Positions 59,963 to 64,000 of a DNA stretch of 64,000 bases are shown here, piece after piece. The notes under the pieces are model-generated. The model was given only the letters and a program-made list of their open reading frames with translations. It did no database searches and had not been told where the DNA came from. The position numbers were made by a program, and so were the translations under genes. Source of the DNA: NORP110 sp051251595 (lineage in GTDB: Bacteria > Pseudomonadota > Alphaproteobacteria > Rhodobacterales > Rhodobacteraceae); the NCBI GenBank assembly GCA_051251595.1, contig JBPOFA010000004.1:186001-250000 (forward strand), in the 5' to 3' direction. Within the stretch, counting starts at the first letter, position 1. Each line of letters opens with the position of its first letter.

Positions 59963-61009
59963 TCAGCGTTTGACGCCAAGATTTCCGTATTCCCGCGTTA
60001 TGAACATGTCTTTCTGCTTCATGTTCACCAAGGGCCTAAAGGTTGTGACCATAAAGGGCAGCTGGACAAACCCCTTGGAACGTCCGATCGGCACCATGGC
60101 CATCTCTGGGGCTTTTTTATACGGTTTGGCCGGTTTGCCGTTCACCGCGGCTGCAATGTTCTTGGCCAACAGCGCCCCTTGGACATCTGCGAGATAGCCA
60201 AGTTTCATCCCTGGGGCATCGGAACAATCCCCCAAAGCGTAAAGATTGTACGTGCCAACCACGCGCAGGGTTTCGTCAACCTTGACCAAGCCCTGATCCG
60301 TGACACTGCTGGCGAAATGGGCCTGCATCAACGCCGTGTTCGGGGTTTGGCCGACGCTGTTATAAACCACATCCGCCTTTTGATAGGCCTCGTCTGTTTC
60401 CGACATGCGTGTGTTTAGCAAAACGCTGACCCCAAGCGACTGCAGGTGATCCTCTGCCAATTTGCTGGCCTTGGGTTGCAGGCTTGCCAGTAATCTGTCG
60501 GGCCCCTGGGCGAGGGTGATGGATTTTTCCGGGTATTGGTCGGCGATTTCACCGGCGAGTTCGACGCCAACAGGGCCGCCGCCAATGATCAGAACCGACG
60601 CGGCGCTGTCCAGCTGCTCATGGGCCTTTGCGAATTGGTCTTTGCGCCCTGCTAGGGTCACCTGTTCTGTGGGTTTTGTAATCGGCAAGCTGCGATAGGA
60701 CGATCCGGTTGCAACAACCGCATAGTCAAAGGGCAAGGTCTTTCCATCTTCCAGCACAGCCTCATTTGGCCGCAGCTCGCTGACTTGGCCCTGAACATAA
60801 GTACAGTTCAATAAATCAGAGTATTTCATCCGCGCCCGGTCGCCCATGGTGGGATCAACCAAAGTGCGTAGGGTGGAATAGGTCACCTCAAAATATTCTT
60901 TACGGTCGACCAAGGTCACATCCGCAAACCCGGATTTTGCCAGGTCTTGCGCAACCCGTGCGCCGCCGTATCCACCACCGATGATTAGAATTTTGTCGCT
61001 ATGTTTCAT
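59963..61009 (-). CDS. NAD(P)/FAD-dependent oxidoreductase (NDH-2/FSP1-like)
   Basis: A 348-residue flavoprotein of the pyridine nucleotide-disulphide oxidoreductase fold. FAD motif near the start is IIGGGYGGARVA, the second Rossmann motif is LIIGGGPVGVELAGE, and the C-terminal FAD-contact motif is LYALGDCSDAPG. There is no redox cysteine pair, so it resembles the type II NADH dehydrogenase/AIFM2 group that reduces quinones. I chose the ATG at 61009 over the in-frame start at 61057, since homologues begin just before the glycine-rich loop. It sits between a luciferase-like monooxygenase gene and the GNAT gene. Confidence 0.87.
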   Translation of the reverse strand: MKHSDKILIIGGGYGGARVAQDLAKSGFADVTLVDRKEYFEVTYSTLRTLVDPTMGDRARMKYSDLLNCTYVQGQVSELRPNEAVLEDGKTLPFDYAVVATGSSYRSLPITKPTEQVTLAGRKDQFAKAHEQLDSAASVLIIGGGPVGVELAGEIADQYPEKSITLAQGPDRLLASLQPKASKLAEDHLQSLGVSVLLNTRMSETDEAYQKADVVYNSVGQTPNTALMQAHFASSVTDQGLVKVDETLRVVGTYNLYALGDCSDAPGMKLGYLADVQGALLAKNIAAAVNGKPAKPYKKAPEMAMVPIGRSKGFVQLPFMVTTFRPLVNMKQKDMFITREYGNLGVKR

Positions 61010-61081
61010 GCCGTTGCCTTTCGGGCTGTTTGGTCGCGCAGCTGAATTGCGCATCAAAATCAGTGGGGCAGGCGTGGCTGT

Positions 61082-62131
61082 TTAGCCATTGGCCCCTTTG
61101 CCAAGCGCGGCCCGAACAGCAGGCGCAACCTCTGTCCCAAGCAGCGTGATGGATCGCTGCATTCGGTCGGTGTCCAGCATGGCTGTGCTCATCTGAAACG
61201 TGATCCGGGAAATGCCACCCATGACCTTGTCAGCGGCAATCATCTTGTCCCGCACAGTTTGGGGGCTGCCCACCAGGAAGGCACCGTCTGGTCCACATAG
61301 GGCATCAAACTGCGCACGGCTGGCGGGTGGAAAGCCACGTTCGCGGCCGATATTGTTCATCGCGCGGGCCCAGCCCGGGAAAAACGCGTCGCGGGCGATG
61401 TCGTCCGTGTCCCCGACAAAGCCCATGGCATGGATCGCGACCTTTAGAACGTCGGGCCCATGACCTGCACGTTTTCCGGCCTCGTAATACAAATCCAACA
61501 AAGGCCGGAACCGTTCAAAGCTACCACCAATGATCGCAACCATTAGGGGCAGCCCCAATGTGCCAGCGCGCAGGAAAGACTCTGGCGTGCCGCCCACACC
61601 CAACCAGATCGGCAGCTTTGCCTGAACCGGGCGGGGGTAAACGCCCTGACCGCTGAGGGCCGGGCGAAACCGGCCGCTCCACGTGATGTGGGTTTCGTTG
61701 CGCAGCTTGATCAACAGGTCCAGCTTTTCGGCAAACAGGGCGTCGTAATCCTGCATGGAAAAGCCGAACAAAGGATAGGCCTCCCCAAAAGAACCGCGCC
61801 CTGCGACGATTTCGACCCGACCGTTAGAGATCAGGTCAATCGTTGCGAAGTCCTGAAAGACGCGAACAGGATCGGCAGCGCTTAGCACGGTGACCGCGCT
61901 ATTTAGGCGAATGGTCTTTGTGCGCGCGGCGGCGGCGGCCAGGATGACCGCAGGGGCAGAGTCCAGGAATTCGGCGCGGTGATGTTCACCAACGCCGAAT
62001 GCATCCAGGCCAACACGGTCCGCAGTCTCAACCTCGGCCAGTAAATCGGCCATCCGTTGTTCAGCAGAGACTTTTGTCTGTCCGTCAACGTCCGGCAAGA
62101 ACGCGGCAAAGCTGTCAACGCCGATTTCCAT
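61082..62131 (-). CDS. LLM-class (luciferase-like) flavin-dependent oxidoreductase
   Basis: A 349-residue TIM-barrel protein of the bacterial luciferase superfamily. Visible segments are FGVGEHHRAEFLDSAPAV, RIRLNSAVTVLS-like TIRLNSAVTVLSAADPVRV, VEIVAGRGSFGEAYPLF and PIWLGVGGTPESF. Such enzymes use reduced FMN or F420. The flavin supplier could be the neighbouring FAD protein (inference). It lies 35 bases after the DoxX gene and 72 before the FAD oxidoreductase, so it belongs to the same minus-strand run. Substrate unknown. Confidence 0.88.
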   Translation of the reverse strand: MEIGVDSFAAFLPDVDGQTKVSAEQRMADLLAEVETADRVGLDAFGVGEHHRAEFLDSAPAVILAAAAARTKTIRLNSAVTVLSAADPVRVFQDFATIDLISNGRVEIVAGRGSFGEAYPLFGFSMQDYDALFAEKLDLLIKLRNETHITWSGRFRPALSGQGVYPRPVQAKLPIWLGVGGTPESFLRAGTLGLPLMVAIIGGSFERFRPLLDLYYEAGKRAGHGPDVLKVAIHAMGFVGDTDDIARDAFFPGWARAMNNIGRERGFPPASRAQFDALCGPDGAFLVGSPQTVRDKMIAADKVMGGISRITFQMSTAMLDTDRMQRSITLLGTEVAPAVRAALGKGANG

Positions 62132-62166
62132 GGCCTGTCCGATCTTCAGTTAATGGGGGGGGCCGC

Positions 62167-62529
62167 TTATGCGGTCCGCCCAAGAGTTTCGTTGATCTGG
62201 TCGCGGTGAAGATAGATCACGGTCGTACAGATCAGGCCAAGAATGACCGCTGGAATGCCTGATGCGGCACCAAGGATAAAGATGTGGGCAAGAACAGCGC
62301 CAACCATCGTGCCCCCAAGAATAGCGGCGGCCAGTACCTGGCGACGTGGCAACCACAGCAAAATTGCGCCGCCAACTTCGATAAGGCCCGTCACGTAACG
62401 GAACCATTGCCCAACACCAATGGCGTCAAACGTGCCGACCATCATTTCGGCACCGGAAAGTTTAGCAATCCCGGCGGCGACAAAGGCCAGGGTCAAGAGG
62501 ACGCGAAGTCCGATCGAAAGATATTTCAT
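62167..62529 (-). CDS. DoxX-family membrane protein
   Basis: A 120-residue inner-membrane protein with four helices (LSIGLRVLLTLAFVAAGIAK, then YVTGLIEVGGAILLWL, VLAAAILGGTMVGAVLAHIF and IPAVILGLICTTVIYL). The ATG at 62529 is preferred; an in-frame start at 62631 would add 34 residues overlapping the divergent LysR promoter. DoxX proteins are often paired with redox enzymes and linked to quinone or thiol oxidation. It is first in the operon DoxX/LLM/FAD oxidoreductase/GNAT. Confidence 0.87.
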   Translation of the reverse strand: MKYLSIGLRVLLTLAFVAAGIAKLSGAEMMVGTFDAIGVGQWFRYVTGLIEVGGAILLWLPRRQVLAAAILGGTMVGAVLAHIFILGAASGIPAVILGLICTTVIYLHRDQINETLGRTA

Positions 62530-62638
62530 GTGTTCATTCCAATTCGTGTTTCGTCTTGCGCGTAAAGTAGAGTGCAGCATTTTCGTTCGCAATGCTGACA
62601 AATGCGCGTAATATGCGGGAAAAATAGGCATAAGTTAC
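62530..62638. promoter_or_regulatory. Divergent promoter, DoxX operon / LysR
   Basis: A 109-base gap with AT-rich sequence at 62560-62640. It should hold promoters for both directions and LysR sites, but no T-N11-A box is clear. Confidence 0.45.
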
Positions 62639-63502
62639 ATGGACAAATGGACAGAACTCCGCACTGCTTACCAGGTTGCAAAACTTGGAACGGTCAGTGC
62701 TGCGGCCGAAGCGCTTGGGTTTCACCGCGCCACGGTCAACCGGCACATCGACATTCTAGAAGAAGAAATCGGTGCCAAAATTTTCATCCGCCACGCGCGG
62801 GGCTATGCGCTGACCGATATCGGCCAAGACGTGCTGCGTGTCGCTCAGAAAACCGAAGAGCTGATTGAAGATCTGGCCGGGCGGGTAGAGGGCGGCAAGG
62901 CGCAGATCGAAGGCGAAATAAAGCTGACGGTTCTTGCGCCCTTTGCAAGCCTATTGATGGACGCATTTTCAGAGTTTCGTTCAAAGAACCCGCAATGCCT
63001 TGTGACGATTGACGTTGGCGAAGATCTCGCCCGGCTTGAATATGGTGAAGCCCATATTGCGTTGCGGGCAGGGGCACGGCCGGATCATCCGGACTACGTG
63101 GTCAGTGATTTCGGCGGCATCGTGTTCAACCTTTATGCCCATGACATCTACATTGCCCGTCAGGGTTTTCCGGACAACCCGAATGACATGACCGGGCATA
63201 ATTTCGTTCTGCCGGTTTTCCCCAATGAGCGCCTGCCATTTGGATCATGGATCACAAAACACATCCGGCCCGAAATGGTTGCCCTGTCCTCGCAGGATAT
63301 CTGGGTTACCGGAGAGGCGATTTCCGCGGGCATCGGCATGGGCTTTCTAAGCGAGCGAGAGGCGCAGAGCCGGGGCAATCTGCACGAAATATTACCTCCA
63401 AACCCGGATTGGGCCGTGCAGGCGTGGATTGTGACGCATGTGGACCTGCACAGGACCGAAAAAGTGCAGGCAATGCTGGAATGTATCAAAGCCAACCGGT
63501 AG
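62639..63502 (+). CDS. LysR-family transcriptional regulator
   Basis: A 287-residue LysR protein. The winged helix-turn-helix is in the first 60 residues (VSAAAEALGFHRATVNRHIDI) and the effector domain follows after residue 90. It is divergent from the DoxX operon, its likely target. The subgroup has a helix-turn-helix sequence HRATVNRHI unlike the usual QPAVSRQI, so its DNA site may be unusual. A PfkB kinase gene begins 93 bases downstream. Confidence 0.9.
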   Translation: MDKWTELRTAYQVAKLGTVSAAAEALGFHRATVNRHIDILEEEIGAKIFIRHARGYALTDIGQDVLRVAQKTEELIEDLAGRVEGGKAQIEGEIKLTVLAPFASLLMDAFSEFRSKNPQCLVTIDVGEDLARLEYGEAHIALRAGARPDHPDYVVSDFGGIVFNLYAHDIYIARQGFPDNPNDMTGHNFVLPVFPNERLPFGSWITKHIRPEMVALSSQDIWVTGEAISAGIGMGFLSEREAQSRGNLHEILPPNPDWAVQAWIVTHVDLHRTEKVQAMLECIKANR

Positions 63503-63595
63503 ATTTTGGCAGGATCCCGCACGGGTTTTGAACGCGATATGGAATGAACAACAGTCGGACACGGGATGTGTTCGGGGGAAAGGCAAGAAACGACA

Positions 63596-64000
63596 ATGAC
63601 AAAGATTTGGGTGACTGGCGAAGCCTTGATTGATTTCGTCCCAAGCGAGACTGCGGCCGGCACAGGGTTTGTCCCCTGTTGTGGCGGCTCGACCTACAAT
63701 GTGGCCCGCGCAGCGGCGCTTCAGGGGGCGGATGTGTCCTTTGTCGGGGCCTTGTCGCGCGATATGTTCGGGGATCAGCTGGCCGTAGCGCTGGTTGCCG
63801 ATGGTGTCGATGTGGACGCCGCACCGCGGGTAGATCACCCCACCACGCTGGCCTTTGTCAAATTCGACGGCAACGACGCGCGCTATGCGTTTTTCAACAC
63901 CGGGTCAGCCACGCAGATGACCGACCACAGCGCTACCGTGCTGGATGCAAGCCCGGGCGACATCCTGCATTCGGGGTCGATTTCCCTGATCGATGAACCC
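63596..64000 (+). CDS. PfkB-family sugar kinase, N-terminal part (3' end outside window)
   Basis: The first 135 residues of a ribokinase-like protein, cut by the window edge. Visible are the start WVTGEALIDFVPSE, the substrate-binding GGSTYNVARAAALQGADVSFVGALSRD segment, typical of fructokinases and 2-keto-3-deoxygluconate kinases, and the acceptor-side strand TLAFVKFDGNDARYAFFN. The GDILHSGSIS region follows near the end. The ATG at 63596 has AAAGG-type site upstream (GGGGGAAAGG). Whether it is a fructokinase cannot be decided from this half. Confidence 0.85.
   Translation, partial: MTKIWVTGEALIDFVPSETAAGTGFVPCCGGSTYNVARAAALQGADVSFVGALSRDMFGDQLAVALVADGVDVDAAPRVDHPTTLAFVKFDGNDARYAFFNTGSATQMTDHSATVLDASPGDILHSGSISLIDEP

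Noticed and set aside
1..64000. tRNA, rRNA, riboswitch or phage/conjugative genes
   Set aside because: I looked in the gaps between genes and found no cloverleaf-like, rRNA-like or integrase/relaxase sequences. A covariance-model scan would be decisive.

Overview
The window looks like a chromosomal segment of a marine, Roseobacter-type alphaproteobacterium (Rhodobacterales). The grounds are moderate GC, dense co-directional operons with ATGA-type overlaps, a VPLPA-CTERM protein, a DUF2927 protein, a glgBCAX-pgm order, a PhnY/PhnA phosphonate route and many ABC sugar-uptake genes. No rRNA, tRNA, CRISPR array, phage gene or transposase was recognised. This assignment is an inference from gene content, not from a marker gene.

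Layout. (1) 1-9265: an oligopeptide/oligosaccharide-type ABC importer (binding protein cut by the window edge, two permeases, two ATPases), then two cytoplasmic DUF5060/apiosidase-like glycoside hydrolase paralogues and a CE7 acetyl esterase. This reads as uptake and intracellular trimming of an acetylated oligosaccharide. (2) 9266-15994: a LysR regulator divergent from an iron alcohol dehydrogenase, phosphonoacetate hydrolase (phnA) and phosphonoacetaldehyde dehydrogenase (phnY), then a Na/Pi transporter with a PhoU-like tail. There is no aminotransferase, so the alcohol 2-hydroxyethylphosphonate is the likely substrate. (3) 15997-29237: a glucosidase-like protein, an AI-2E-family membrane protein, the glycogen operon glgB-glgC-glgA-glgX-pgm and a GH13 alpha-glucosidase on the other strand. 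(4) 29503-43469: a large sugar locus with GMC oxidoreductase, SDR, two LacI regulators, a Gfo/Idh/MocA oxidoreductase, two TIM-barrel isomerase-like proteins, a CUT1 ABC importer and a GH127 beta-L-arabinofuranosidase-like enzyme. The binding-protein gene of that importer has an in-frame stop in its signal peptide. (5) 43651-50886: a secreted C-type-lectin-like VPLPA-CTERM protein, then a membrane-lipid group: a three-part MFS/acyltransferase/acyl-ACP ligase, a TetR regulator, PspA and YiaAB, plus a LpxL-like acyltransferase. Seven copies of TGAAC-N3-GTTCA (two of them imperfect) lie in the two promoter regions and define a likely TetR regulon. (6) 51045-55559: cytochrome bd-type oxidase (cydAB/cioAB), a DHDPS-family aldolase and an AraC regulator. 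(7) 55581-59484: a DUF2927 protein and three genes for small secreted proteins built from 56-residue repeats. Two of these lie in apparently identical 944-bp direct repeats. (8) 59359-64000: a 41-residue lipoprotein, then a GNAT/FAD-oxidoreductase/luciferase-like/DoxX gene run divergent from a LysR regulator, and the start of a PfkB sugar kinase.

How it fits together. The organism appears equipped to import plant- or algal-type oligosaccharides through two importers, hydrolyse or oxidise them in the cytoplasm, store carbon as glycogen, and draw phosphorus from phosphonates. The least explained parts are the triplicated 56-residue-repeat secreted proteins, the oxidative sugar locus under two LacI regulators, and the TetR/PspA/acyl-ligase regulon.
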